Origin: Termitomyces sp. T153 | Lineage: Eukaryota > Basidiomycota > Agaricomycetes > Agaricales > Lyophyllaceae | Reading direction: 5' to 3' | DNA: 64,000 bases | Assembly: GCA_018296165.2 (NCBI GenBank) | Contig: JACKQL020000118.1 | Span: forward strand, 1 to 64,000 | Part shown: piece after piece, positions 33,586 to 44,334 of the stretch | How the letters are laid out: the number at the start of each line of letters is the position of its first letter | Position numbering within the stretch: position 1 is the stretch's first letter | Made by a program: the position numbers and the translations under genes | Notes under the pieces: model-generated | The model's input: only the letters and a program-made list of their open reading frames with translations | Databases searched by the model: none | What the model was told of the DNA's origin: nothing

Positions 33586-34380
33586 AAGAGCTTGGTTAAC
33601 TCTTCAGCCAACCATTTCCTTCCTTTTTTTCTGCCTTCATTTCTGAGTCCAAATCTGAATCACTATCAGAACCATGCTTTGGCTTGATGTTTTCCTTGTT
33701 TGTGCTTTTGCTTTGAGCACTTCAAGAGGTGGAGGTGCCTTGAGCAATTTTTTTGCATTGACATTTCACTTGAGTCACTGATTTGGAAAGAGTTGGACAT
33801 GGAGCATGGCCAAGTGGTTTGGATGGCATCATGGTGGCTGTAATCTCAATGTCAGACTTGCATGTGGGCAAATGAGCAGCCTTTTGTGTGATGGCAAGTG
33901 GTGTGAGTGTGTAAATGATCTCTAGATCTGATCCAGTGTCATCTAGACTCTTTTGAGTGTGTTCATCATGGAACAGCATGAGGTGTGAGAGGTTTGGTTG
34001 TGTAGGTGTCACAGGGGATTTATCAATTATATTAGGTGTCTGTTCAAATATGGGTCAACCTAACTTCAAAAATTTGATTGATGATTACACACATTAACAT
34101 CAGAATGAGAAGAGTTATTCATAAAGGCATCAAGCACTCCTCATACTTGTTTTTGGACAATTGACCCATAGCAGATGTGATGGTAATTGTTATCTGTGCT
34201 GAAGAGGTGACAGTGGACATGAAATTTGCATGAGAGAATAGAGCTCACAACTTGAGATAAATCTACTTGTTCTAAGGATCCATTGAATAGGGAAATGTAG
34301 AAAGAGTGTGGATGATGAAGACAGTTGAGTATCAACAGTGATGAAGGTAGTGCAAACACATTTTTGGACTTCAGCACTGA
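33586..34380. other. CpG-poor stretch without recognised gene
   Basis: Minus-strand open stretches (for example 34012-33722) read as Ser/Thr/Lys-rich sequence with an Asp/Ser run near 33640, but I recognise no family. It lies just outside the B3 LTR and ends where CpG reappears near 34385, so it may be an eroded gene or an older repeat. Confidence 0.3.
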
Positions 34381-34481
34381 GCACAGTTGAGGCCTGTACC
34401 CGCCAGCCCGGCCGAGTGTACCTGAGGCCGGGGATGGTTCCTGGCGGCATACTCGGCCAACAGCGGACTTTGAATCATGCT

Positions 34482-34527
34482 CAAACTGTACCACTTTCAA
34501 ACTGTACCACTTTCAAACTGTACCACA
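34482..34527. repeat. 16-base tandem repeat, nearly three copies
   Basis: CAAACTGTACCACTTT at 34482 and 34498, then a third copy that diverges at its end (34514-34527). It lies at the border between the repeat nest and the MBP1 island. Confidence 0.8.
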
Positions 34528-35217
34528 TGAATTGAGCAGCCCTTATGTTGTTTTTGGACACGGTGAACATGCTTGGCATTGTACCTTTGTTCTGACTCTT
34601 TCGCTCTAGACGTTCCTTGACTGTCAACGAGTTGGAAGTGTTGCCTGCTTATGTCTTGCTCAATCATGACGTGTCTTGCGACAATAATGGTCCGCGCCGT
34701 GGGATCTCAAGACAGTGTTAGTCATGTTTAAGTTGTTTGATTCTCCGGGGCGGTGGAGTTACCGGCGTGAGTGACGAAGGGACTGTCGCGAATCGGTATG
34801 AAATGTTTTTGAACTTTGGATACTTTGATTCGTGGTTTTCGTGCTTCGTAGTCTTCAACTTGAACATTATGGATGAAATCCATGCGACTTGAAGAACAAA
34901 TTGTGTGAAGTAGTACAAGTTCCTCCGAGCCATTGTTCACTATAGAGACACACAAACTGTATAACGACTGGTAAGCGTTCGTGAGGAAGATTATGAGCAG
35001 AAGCAAGGTTTAAGTCATCGTTAGTAGTATATATTAGTTGTTCTGACGGGTGGAATTTGACGCGGCGGTATTTGTCCTTGTTGTTTCACGCGTTCCCAAC
35101 TTTGCGCGACCGCCATCATCACCAGGACCCCTCTACAAGCCTTCTTGTGCTAGCAGTAGCACTGAGACCGCCGCCACAGACACGAGGGAAAGATAGGCAA
35201 TCTTTGTACATATAACT
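34528..35217. other. Upstream region of the MBP1-like gene
   Basis: CpG content is normal here. No gene seen. It contains one exact MCB site (35088-35093) and related GC-rich motifs (GACGCGG near 35059). Confidence 0.5.
35088..35093. promoter_or_regulatory. MCB site ACGCGT upstream of MBP1
   Basis: ACGCGT is the palindromic core bound by MBF, the complex formed by the protein encoded just downstream. It lies 125 bases before the ATG. A second copy, within GACGCGTC, is in intron 3 (35575-35580). Confidence 0.5.
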
Positions 35218-37687
35218 ATGCCAGAAACGCAGATTTTCAAGGTCAGTTTTACACGTTTGAACCCCCCTGTAAGCCGTCGATCTCATTTGCAATTAGGCCA
35301 CATACAGCGGGATTCCCGTATACGAGATGTGCGTGAACATTGACACGATTCACACGTGTGCTTACACCTTTACACGCTTAGGATGTGCAAAGGTGTTGCG
35401 GTAATGCGCCGGCGCGCTGACTCGTGGCTCAATGCCACGCAGATTCTCAAGGTTGCTGGTTTCGACAAGCCTCAGCGCACCCGCGTTCTGGAACGTGAAG
35501 TACAGAAAGGAGAACACGAGAAAGTTCAAGGAGGATATGGCAAATATCAAGGTCGAACCATCCCTGCTGCTTTGACGCGTCAAGTCGTGGATGCTAAACC
35601 CAATGATTCCAGGCACTTGGATTCCTCTTGAACGTGGTCTTAGTTTGGCCAAGCAGTACAATTGCGAGAGTCTCCTTCGTCCCATAATTGATTTCCAACC
35701 AGCTGCTAAAAGCCCTCCGTTGGCTCCGAAGCACTTAGTCGCCAGTACTGCCCGGCCAACGCGCCGGCCCCCTACCGCTGAATCATCCTCTAGCGTCTCT
35801 ATGATACATACACGCTCTTCCCGCCGGGGAGCGCCTGGAGGGGGGGACGATGATTCTGATCATGAGACGTTGTCAGTCCGTGGGTCAGAGGATGGGTCCA
35901 TGACCCCTTCACCTTCTGAAGCCTCCTCTAGTTCACGAACGCCATCCCCCATCCACAGCCCGGCTCCATCTCATGCTTCTGTTGGGCATGGAGATAATCG
36001 CTACGCCGCCACGTCGAAAAGTCGCCGAAATCGGCATCGCCGCACTGCCGACGACCAGTACGATGATGATTCCGACGGGGAACAAAATGGCATAAGTGAC
36101 GTTCGTTCGTATGGTGATCAGATTCTGGAGTACTTTATCTCCGATACTACCCAAATCCCACCTATCCTGATTTCTCCGCCACCCGACTTCGATCCAAATA
36201 TGGCCATCGACGATGATGGTCATACGGCTTTACATTGGGCATGTGCAATGGGTCGCATTCGCATTGTGAAGCTATTACTTACAGCAGGGGCTGATATATT
36301 CAAGGTCAATAAGGCTGGGCAGACACCGCTGATGCGTAGCGTTATGTTTGCCAACAATTACGATGTGCGTAAGTTCCCGGAGTTATACGAGCTCCTTCAC
36401 CGTTCAACACTCAACATCGACAATTACAATCGAACCCTTTTCCATCACATCGTAGATGTCGCGATGTCCAAGGGCAAATCACATGCCGCGCGTTACTACA
36501 TGGAGACTGTTCTGACCCGACTCGCTGATTATCCAAAGGAACTCGCAGACGTCATCAACTTCCAGGACGAGGATGGTGAAACTGCATTGACGATGGCTGC
36601 TAGGTGTCGGAGCAAGCGATTAGTGAAACTTCTCATCGACCATGGCGCAGATCCTAAACTTGTCAATAATGATGGGAAAAGTACAGAAGACTATATCATA
36701 GAGGATGAACGCTTTCGTTCGTCACCGGTCCCTCCATCTCGTGGCAATTCCATGTCATTTAGAAACGCTCAAGTCGCGTATCCGCCACCTCATGCTGGCC
36801 CTAACTATTCCTTTGCTCCTTCCAATGGTGATCGGCCACCCCTCCACCATTCGATTGCTGCGCAGAAAGCAAGCACAAGATGTGTCAATGACATGACCAG
36901 TATGTTGGATAGTCTAGCAGCCGCGTTCGACCAAGAATTGAAAGACAAAGAACGCGATATGACACAGGCCCATGCGCTCTTGGGCAACATTCAAGGAGAG
37001 ATTCTCGATAACCAACGTGCAGTCTCGTCTCTCAAAACCCAAGCTGAAGGATTGGTACAAGCAAAGGAGACTCTGCGGAATCTAGAAAATGAACTACACG
37101 CTAAAATGGGGCGACGATACAGGCTAGGCTGGGAGAAATGGGTCAAAGATGAAGAGCTCCGGGAAGTTGCCATCCGGGAGGCGGCGGATGGGCAGCTCAT
37201 GGTCACAGCCGCACTTACCTCATACAGGATTGAGGACGTAGACACAGAGGCCAGGTCCGGTCCAGAAAAAACTCAGGGCAAGAGGAAGGCGGATTCCCAG
37301 GCGGTAGACATCTCTGATCTTATCGCTTTACATGCGGATATACCAACTGATCCTGATGAGCTACATAAAATTTGTGAAGCACTGCGGGAAGAAATGGCAC
37401 AGATTCGCAAGCGGAGAAAAATCACCTTCGAGGAGCTTGTGTCGTTCCAGGCTGAGGCTGGGACCAGTGGACGGATGGCAGAATACAGGAGACTTATTGG
37501 TGCTGGTTGTGGGGGAGTCCCCCCTTCAGAGGTCGATCAAGTTCTCGGTATGCTGCTCGAGGTAAGTTATTTTCCGATTCTCCATATATCGAACGAAGTC
37601 AATATTTGCATTCAGACACTTGAATCGGAAGAATCAAGTTCTTCGTCAGCAGTCTGGAGTGGTTTAAAAAGTGTGGTCGTTGCATGA
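35218..37687 (+). CDS. MBP1: APSES (KilA-N) and ankyrin transcription factor, MBF/SBF DNA-binding subunit
   Basis: Cell-cycle transcription factor of the Mbp1/Swi4 family, expected to bind MCB sites and drive G1/S genes with a Swi6-type partner. Exons 35218-35241, 35297-35328, 35382-35551, 35613-37561, 37616-37687 (introns 55, 53, 61 and 54 bases) join to 2247 bases, 748 residues. Residues ~6-105 form the KilA-N DNA-binding domain, with the family signatures [29 protein letters not shown] and [14 protein letters not shown]; the splice joins restore these exactly, which fixes the introns. A Ser-rich linker follows, then ankyrin repeats at about 275-310 and 393-430, and a coiled coil at about 498-580. 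The first exons are tiny (24 and 32 bases). The last intron is in frame, so an unspliced form would also be open. It appears intact; CpG content is normal. Confidence 0.93.
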
Positions 37688-38262
37688 TGTAATAATATCT
37701 TTTGGGATAGATAGGTGCTGCGTTAAATTCTTATGTTTTTGGGTCAACAAACAATCATGCCCGCTACTCCAAGATATGGAATGTTACCTAGAATGAAATG
37801 GTGGCAGTGAAATGTTTCTACTTATTGTGTTCCTTTTTTGATAGTACCATAGATTGGTGCCATTTCTCAGATCTGGCAAGCCAAAATGGACATCATCCAG
37901 GAACCACACTTCCCATAAGAAAATTGGACTTCCATGTCACCAAGAAAGGAATGCATTTTATGCAAATTTCAGATTAAATCTGACAGTGTGGGAGTCAATG
38001 GACTTTTTGATTACTCATAATAGCCACTAAACCTCCTTTGTATGGCTAACTACCAGGCACCCCATGATGGTATGGTTGAAAGTGCCCGGGTAGGGGATGT
38101 GGTTCAAACCCAGAGCTTTTCGCTGCATCATGTCAGCAGGATGTCACTCAAGAGGTGTAGACTTGTGTGGTCTACTACTTCACCACACACAAGCTACAGT
38201 CCATGCCTTTGGCATGGGCCTGGATCTCTTGCTAAGACCCATACCTAAGTAAATGAAGTGAG
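37688..38262. other. Intergenic, possible Pol III-type element
   Basis: No protein gene seen. GGTTCAAACC at 38101-38110 fits a B box, and TGGCTAACTACCAGG at 38043-38057 could be an A box 45-60 bases upstream, as in a tRNA-derived SINE. No cloverleaf could be drawn. Confidence 0.25.
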
Positions 38263-38515
38263 ATTAGGTCTTTGATATTCTAATTCAATGTTGAGGCCCA
38301 GATCCAACCTGACTTTGTTTGGTTAGGTCTTTAATATTCTGACTCAATGCTGACATCCTCACTTCATTCAATTAGGTCTTTGATATTCTAGTTCAAAGTT
38401 GAGATCCAGACCCAATCTCACTTTGTTCAGTTAGATCTTTGATATTCTAATTCAATGCTGACATCCAGACCCAACCTCACTTTGTTTGGTTAGGTCTTTG
38501 ATTTGATATGACAAT
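38263..38515. repeat. Tandem repeat, ~59-base unit, about four copies
   Basis: TTAGGTCTTTGATATTCTA-like starts at 38264, 38323, 38372, 38431 and 38490 (spacings 59, 49, 59, 59); the remainder of the unit reads like CAATGCTGACATCCAGACCC. CpG-free. Confidence 0.85.
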
Positions 38516-38577
38516 CTAATGTCGAAACCTTATATTAGCACCATCCTGTTGCTTGTCCATAGAGTGAAATTACAAGT

Positions 38578-40467
38578 GTTCAGAGGGATATAGCAATTTG
38601 GAATACTGGAAAATAGATGCAGAGGCAACTGAGGGCCAGAGGCACTAGTGGTTGGGATGGGAGTTGCAGGACAAGGAGCTGATTCAGGTGCTTTGCCCTT
38701 GTCACTAGCATTGAGGCAGTGGCAGGGGCAGAGTTGGTAGCAGCAGTGGCAGGAGCTGGAGCAGATGGAGGGGTGAGGCAGAAACCCTTAACATGCAGAA
38801 CTTCAACACCATCAAAGACCTTGTGGAGTTGCAACACAAGATATTCCCTTTCTAGTAACTTGATGTGTTCTTTGCAAAAAAGGGGCCTAGGTCCATTGCT
38901 GTCCAAGTGCAAAACCTCATGAATTAGCATCTGATGCAAATCCTGTTCTGCATTGGGGTTAGTATGGCCTGTTAAGCATCTAGTAGCCAATTGTCCTGGG
39001 TTTCTGAAATGCCATTCATTAATGTGCTCCATGTACAAGTGCTTGCTGGAGTAGTTAGGAATCATGGTGCTAGAGGGCAGCACCATTTTTCCTTCAGCAA
39101 TGTGACAACACCTTGCTGAATGTAGAGCTCTAGCTGGAGACAGCCACTGCAGACCATAGTATAACCAGTTTTGCTACAGAAGTATTCATCAGAGAAAGTG
39201 CAAGGATGGTTAACAACACCAGCACTGAGCAAAATTTCCAAATACTCAAAAGCACTAACAATAGCAGAGGTAGCAATACAATTAGCAGGCTTTGATTATC
39301 AGTGGGAGTGGGTGTAGCAACAGCAGCAGCAGCAGGGACTAAACCAGGATGGGAGGTAGTAGTGATGGACTTAGGAGTGCTAGCATCTGTGCCTTTCAAA
39401 ACCTGCTTAGCACCTTCAAACATATTCTTGACATTGTAGGGGTCATTAGTATGGTGATCTGGCATGATGATCTTGGGGCAATGGACAATCTTAGACCATA
39501 GCAATGTAGGGGTACTCAGCCAAAAGAGGTAATATTCCTCATTCCTGTAGAGTTTTCTGATAGTTGATAACCACCTAGCAATATGCTGGAAGTTGTGATA
39601 ATAGTCCAAAAACCTGCCAAGAGTAGAGAGACCATGAGAGAAACTCTGAGTAACAAGCTATTCAAGGTTGCCAAGCATATACTGTTTCATCAGCACCAGG
39701 GTAAAGTTGCATAACCATTGTGTTCCATTCACAATAGGTATAGCAATGCTTTTCAGCAGTGCCAGTGGGAATGAAAGAGTTGCCAAACTCTGAAATATCA
39801 AACCAAGTTTCTGCCATGTCATATGAGACATAGCATGCTATTTACTCCTTTTTTGGGTTTTATTAATTATGCTATAGTCACCAAAGAGAAATTCAAGCTT
39901 GCTGAAGTATTCTGCTAGCTTATGAGGACAGGACTCATTCCAGTTAGGGGTGGTAGAGTCATTGCACAGTGGCATGCACACATAGCAGCAGACCAGATGT
40001 TTGTTGTTGGTCATTGTGATTGTTAGGTGATGGTGGGAATTGATAAAGTTTGGGAAAGAAGGTGGGCAAGTTGAGGGGTGTTAGTGGCAAAAGAGAGGTG
40101 CTAAGGAAACTAAGAACATGGCCTCTTAAAAAGAGGTTATCAAGTTTATCAATGAAGAGGGAGTCTTTAGTGATGCTAAGTTTGTCTGCAAGGTTGTGCA
40201 GTGTGGGAATCATCAGGGATGATGGTGGGTTAAGAATGAATTAGACAGGCAAGGTGCTGGAGTAAAACACAAGTATCAGAAGGCTTGCACATATGTTTCT
40301 GGTGGAACCTTGCTCTTAATTTATTCTCACAATGGGCTCCAAAATGATGATGTCTGTTGCACACATAGTTGTTGAAGGCAATCACTGTCCTCTGTCCCTC
40401 TAGCTTCCTCAACCTCAGATAGCAACTGACAAGGTCCCCAGTACTCAATTAGTGCCAAGCAACTTTC
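38578..40467 (-). mobile_element. A-type element fragment A3 (minus): gag and LTR end
   Basis: Reading leftwards: LTR 3' end (40467-40345), primer site from 40341, Gag frames 40213-39959, 39609-39130 and 39086-38580. The Gag is recognisably of the A family (DYYHNFQHIARWL segment, IEHINEWH-like segment) but more diverged than A2. No TGA stands at the Gag-end position seen in A and A2. Truncated on both sides; the right side is cut by a C LTR. Confidence 0.75.
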
Positions 40468-41775
40468 TGTCAGGTTCTGCTGACCATAGGGGCCTAGCTT
40501 AACTGGGTGAGTCCTTACTAGGCAGACATGCTGTCCTGCACTTATAACCTAGCACTCTGGGGAGGTCCAGATGTCAGATACCTGCAAGGATGAGTTGGGG
40601 GAGGCAGTCCAGGCAAGTCTGGAGTGGTCCAAGGAAGTCTAAGACAAGGTACAACAAGGGCTGTGCTTGGGGGTGCTTCAAATACAAGTCTGGGGGCAAG
40701 TATTGAGTATTTGGGGTAGTCAGAGGTCACGTGAGTAATGGAATTAGGATTAGAGGGTTGTTGGGAGATCAGAGGTGATTGATGGGTTCTAGGGTTGATT
40801 GTAGAACAAGTCTGGCATTAGATATGAATGTATGGAGTCATAAGGGCATGAATATAGATATGATCAGAGAGTCAGAATGGAGTTAGAGTTGAAAGAAACT
40901 TAGGCACATGTGAAAGGAAGTAGAAGTAGACAAGATGAGACAGAGTTGAGACAAGAATTAATAGATTGAGAAAACAATATAAGATAAGAATGAGACAAAG
41001 ATAGAAACAGAGATGAAACTGGGAAATGTAACAGACACAGAACATAAACAGACAAGTAATGGCAATATCAAGACTATCATAGCAGATATTACTCTATGAC
41101 TTAAGTACTAACTATGGGAACTCCTCTGGAGGTTGCAGGCCTGGTGGCAGGGCTCATTGGGGCTGTGTGGGGTTGACAGGTGTTGGTTCTGATCAGTGGG
41201 CAGGCTGTAATCACATATTGGTGTGGGTCCATGACATATGCCAGAGTTCAAGGGAAGCATTGGAGATATCTGGGGGCTTGGAAGGGAATGGGGAAATGAT
41301 GGGGCTTGCCAGGAAGTTGTTCAGATTTGCCAGGGAAGTGTCAGAGTTAGCCAGGCATCATGGGTGAACAAGGGTTGGGGGAGGTCAAGGAGGCATTGGC
41401 AGGTGTTATGAAAGTGTGGGTGTTGCTTGGAGAGAGGTCCAGAGGTCCAGGGATGGGTCATGACATCACTCCCACCTCAGTGTTAAGATCCTCAAGGCAT
41501 GGGGTATGGGTTGGGGATTGGTGGGGGGCATAGGAATCAAAGTTGGAGCAATATTGATCAATGTGCAGCAAGCAGCAGTAGTGTGGGGATGAAGTCAAAG
41601 CAAGGCAGCCATCCCTCAGGAAGCTCCTTCTAATCAATTAAAAGGGTCAGGACATACTCCAGCATTTTCCAACTTTCCTCTCATGTTGTCTTCAGGATTG
41701 CTGTCACTATATCTGACCCCCCCTTTCTCTGATGAGAACCAGGTCAACATGTGGGAGGAGTACAAGGAGCACTGG
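40468..41775 (-). mobile_element. 3' end of a C-type element (minus): tail plus LTR
   Basis: LTR 40468-41465 (TGTCAGGTTC...GGTCATGACA) with the adjacent internal tail 41466-41775 homologous to 17200-17498 in inverted orientation, including the polypurine tract. The rest of the element is missing, cut at 41776 by an A-type LTR. Confidence 0.8.
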
Positions 41776-43712
41776 TGATATGACCCAACTGTTGCTGGGC
41801 ACCATTATTGACAGCTAGGACTATCTTATCTGGGCAGCACCTGATGTGAACACAGCATGAGTATGTATAAGTCACATGACTTCATCACATGGGATCTAGC
41901 CCCCAAGAGTCTGGAATGACATGGCCATTGCATGAGATTTTGGCAACCACAAAATTGCTGGATCACAAGCTTCATTCCAAGACCTTCCTTAGCAACATTA
42001 CTTAGCAACAACAATACATCTTTTCAAAAATGGATATATTAAAGGCCATGTGACCTCTTACTTATCATTTTTCTTGTCTTGCTTACAAACATACCTGAAT
42101 GGCATCTACACTTCAGGTATTGACATTAGGTATGCTCTTTTATTGTTACTGACATTTATTATACATCTTGTTAATATCACATATGAATACTGGGTTACTA
42201 TACTGACATCTAGTATGTATCAGGGACACTTTGGCAGATGCCATCACTGGCACCAACTAATATTTTCTTTCTAAATACTATACCTAGAGACACCCAACCA
42301 ACAGAGTATTGTTCCCCTCTTTAGCTCTCAGCTTACTAGCTTTGGATTCCTTATTACTCTCTCTGCTCATTTTTAACAACTAGCAACAAGTCTTGACAAC
42401 TTTGTACTTCATCTAGCATGGGTGCTGACTGTGGACACTGATGTGCTCCTATGCCACCTAGTGCTACACAGGAAACCAAAAGAAAGACCTAAACAGTAGC
42501 AACTAGATAGAGTAGCTGGCAATAGAAAGTTTATAGGGGCAAGTCAGTAACTGTCCCAGAAAGCAAGAGCTAATAATAGTTGTGGAGTGAACAAGAAGTG
42601 AAAAGTATTGCTATCACTAGCCTAAGTCACTAAATGGTAATGAGTGGTCACTGGGTAAAAGAAGGAGAAAAGAATGAAGGTGAAAGAGTCACTAAGAAAG
42701 AGGGAACTAAGCAGTATAAAGGGAGTTGGAAGCAAGGAATGAATGGAGTTAAAGTATAATGGAGGGGGACAAATGCAAACTAGTCACTAGCCATAGTTGC
42801 TAGCATTGCTAAGTCAAAATAATGCTAAAGGTGCCCACAGTCAGCACCCACACTAAGTCAAGGTTGAGGTTGTCAAAACTGTCACTAAGTCATTAGCAAT
42901 GGTGAAAGAAAGAGCAATAAGAGACTGAACCTGGTAAGCATAGAGCTAGTAAGGGGGAACAGTACTCTGTTTATTGTTTTTGTCTCTATGTACAGGCAGT
43001 ATTTATACTGTTTGTAGGTATAGTATTTGGAAAGGAGATATTAGTTGCTGTTAGCAATGGCATCTGCCAAAGTATTTAAGATACATACTGAATGTCAGTC
43101 TGGTAACCAAGTATACATATGTGATGTTGAAATGAGGTGTAAAAATTGTCAATCACAAGAAAAGAGCATTTCTTACATCAAAATCTGAAGTGTAGACACC
43201 ATTCAAGTATGTTTATAAGCTTGACAATATATCCATTTTTGAAAGGAGGTATAATTGTTGCCAGGTAATGTTGCTAGCAATCATCACTAAGACTCAGCCT
43301 TGTTGATCTAGATCCAAAGTCCAGACTCCACATGATGTGGCTTGTGATCCATAAGTCTCGTGGTCACTAAAATCCCATGCAAAGGATACATCATTCTAGA
43401 CCTTGGGGCTAGACTCCATGTGATAAGTGTTGTGACTTGTGCCAGGTCATGTCCAATATAATCAGCTGCTATCCAATCAGAAATGCCAAAAATGGTGCTC
43501 AGTGACAAGTGGGTCTTATCAACACTCTTAGTGTTTTGTGACTTAGCAATGCTAGCAACTGTGGCTAGCAATTAGTTTGCATTTTTCCTCCAGTTTATAT
43601 TGACTTAACTTATTTCCTGTTCCCCACCCCCTTTTCTATCACTTAGTTCCCCTTTCTTAGTAACTTACAACTCATCCTAGCAACTCTTTTGTCTATCCCT
43701 TTTCCCTTCTGC
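41776..43712 (+). repeat. A-type LTR (A4), split by an inverted A-type solo LTR
   Basis: Starts TGATATGACCC at 41776 and runs to 42438, resuming at 43522 with the segment that should follow (compare 50310-50460). The inserted LTR takes 42439-43521. The right end fades near 43712. Confidence 0.78.
42439..43521 (-). repeat. A-type solo LTR inserted in A4 (1083 bp)
   Basis: On the + strand TGATGTGC...GGGTCTTATCA, i.e. inverted. ACAC stands on both sides (42435-42438 and 43522-43525), a 4-base or slightly eroded 5-base target duplication. Part of this LTR, with its right junction, reappears inverted at 53056-53579 and 59699-59950. Confidence 0.82.
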
Positions 43713-44334
43713 ATTGCTCTTTGTAACTCTGAATATGATTGTTGTAACAACGCTAACCACTTGACCATATAATGTTTAACAGAACCATAACAGAACCTAA
43801 CCAAACCTTTAACTACCTAAACAGAACTCTAATTGAACCCTAACCAGGCTAACCAGTAGTTATAATCCCATCCTACTGCTTCCAAATGAGACTGCATGAC
43901 ACATTCATCATCACACAATAGGTGCAGACAGGATGGGATGGTTGCCATTTCTTCCTTTTTGTTGTGATCTTTCTTCCTAGGGATTGGTGCACCCTGGAGC
44001 TCTGGGACAACAGAACTGGCTCCGAAAGGTGCTTTAGATGTCAAAAACATAGTCATGTATGTATGTATGCACAACAGAGAGTGTAGAGGCTGATGGATGA
44101 GTCTGTAGTACAGCAGCAATCCCACTTTCTTAATTGACGCAACGCGTTGTTTTTATGTATTTATTTATTTGGACAGTACATGGTGACCGTGAGTCCTAAT
44201 TCCAAAATCTCACCATCTCATTCTTGTCTGACAATTCAGCTCAAGTTGGTTTGATGCAACATCTTTGAAGCTATCATATGAACATCAAATTACTTTCCAT
44301 CGACCGTGACATGGGTCTTGACAGCTTGGATATC
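43713..44334. other. Intergenic, repeat edge to GH3 3' side
   Basis: From about 44130 CpG is normal. The piece before it has AACC-rich short repeats (43790-43850) but nothing I can name. It should include the GH3 polyadenylation region near 44200-44330. Confidence 0.35.

Noticed and set aside
34380..34470. GC-rich segment considered as a tRNA gene
   Set aside because: No cloverleaf, no A or B box and no CCA-type acceptor stem could be drawn.
35362..35685. A 107-codon minus-strand frame over the start of MBP1
   Set aside because: Antisense shadow of conserved KilA-N exons; no support.
38263..38515. Spaced direct repeats considered as a CRISPR array
   Set aside because: The repeats are contiguous diverged units of about 59 bases without unique spacers, and the context is a eukaryotic genome.
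43308..43571. An 87-codon frame present twice (also 53098-53361) that might look like a conserved gene
   Set aside because: Both lie inside the duplicated A-type LTR fragment; the similarity reflects recent DNA duplication, not protein conservation.
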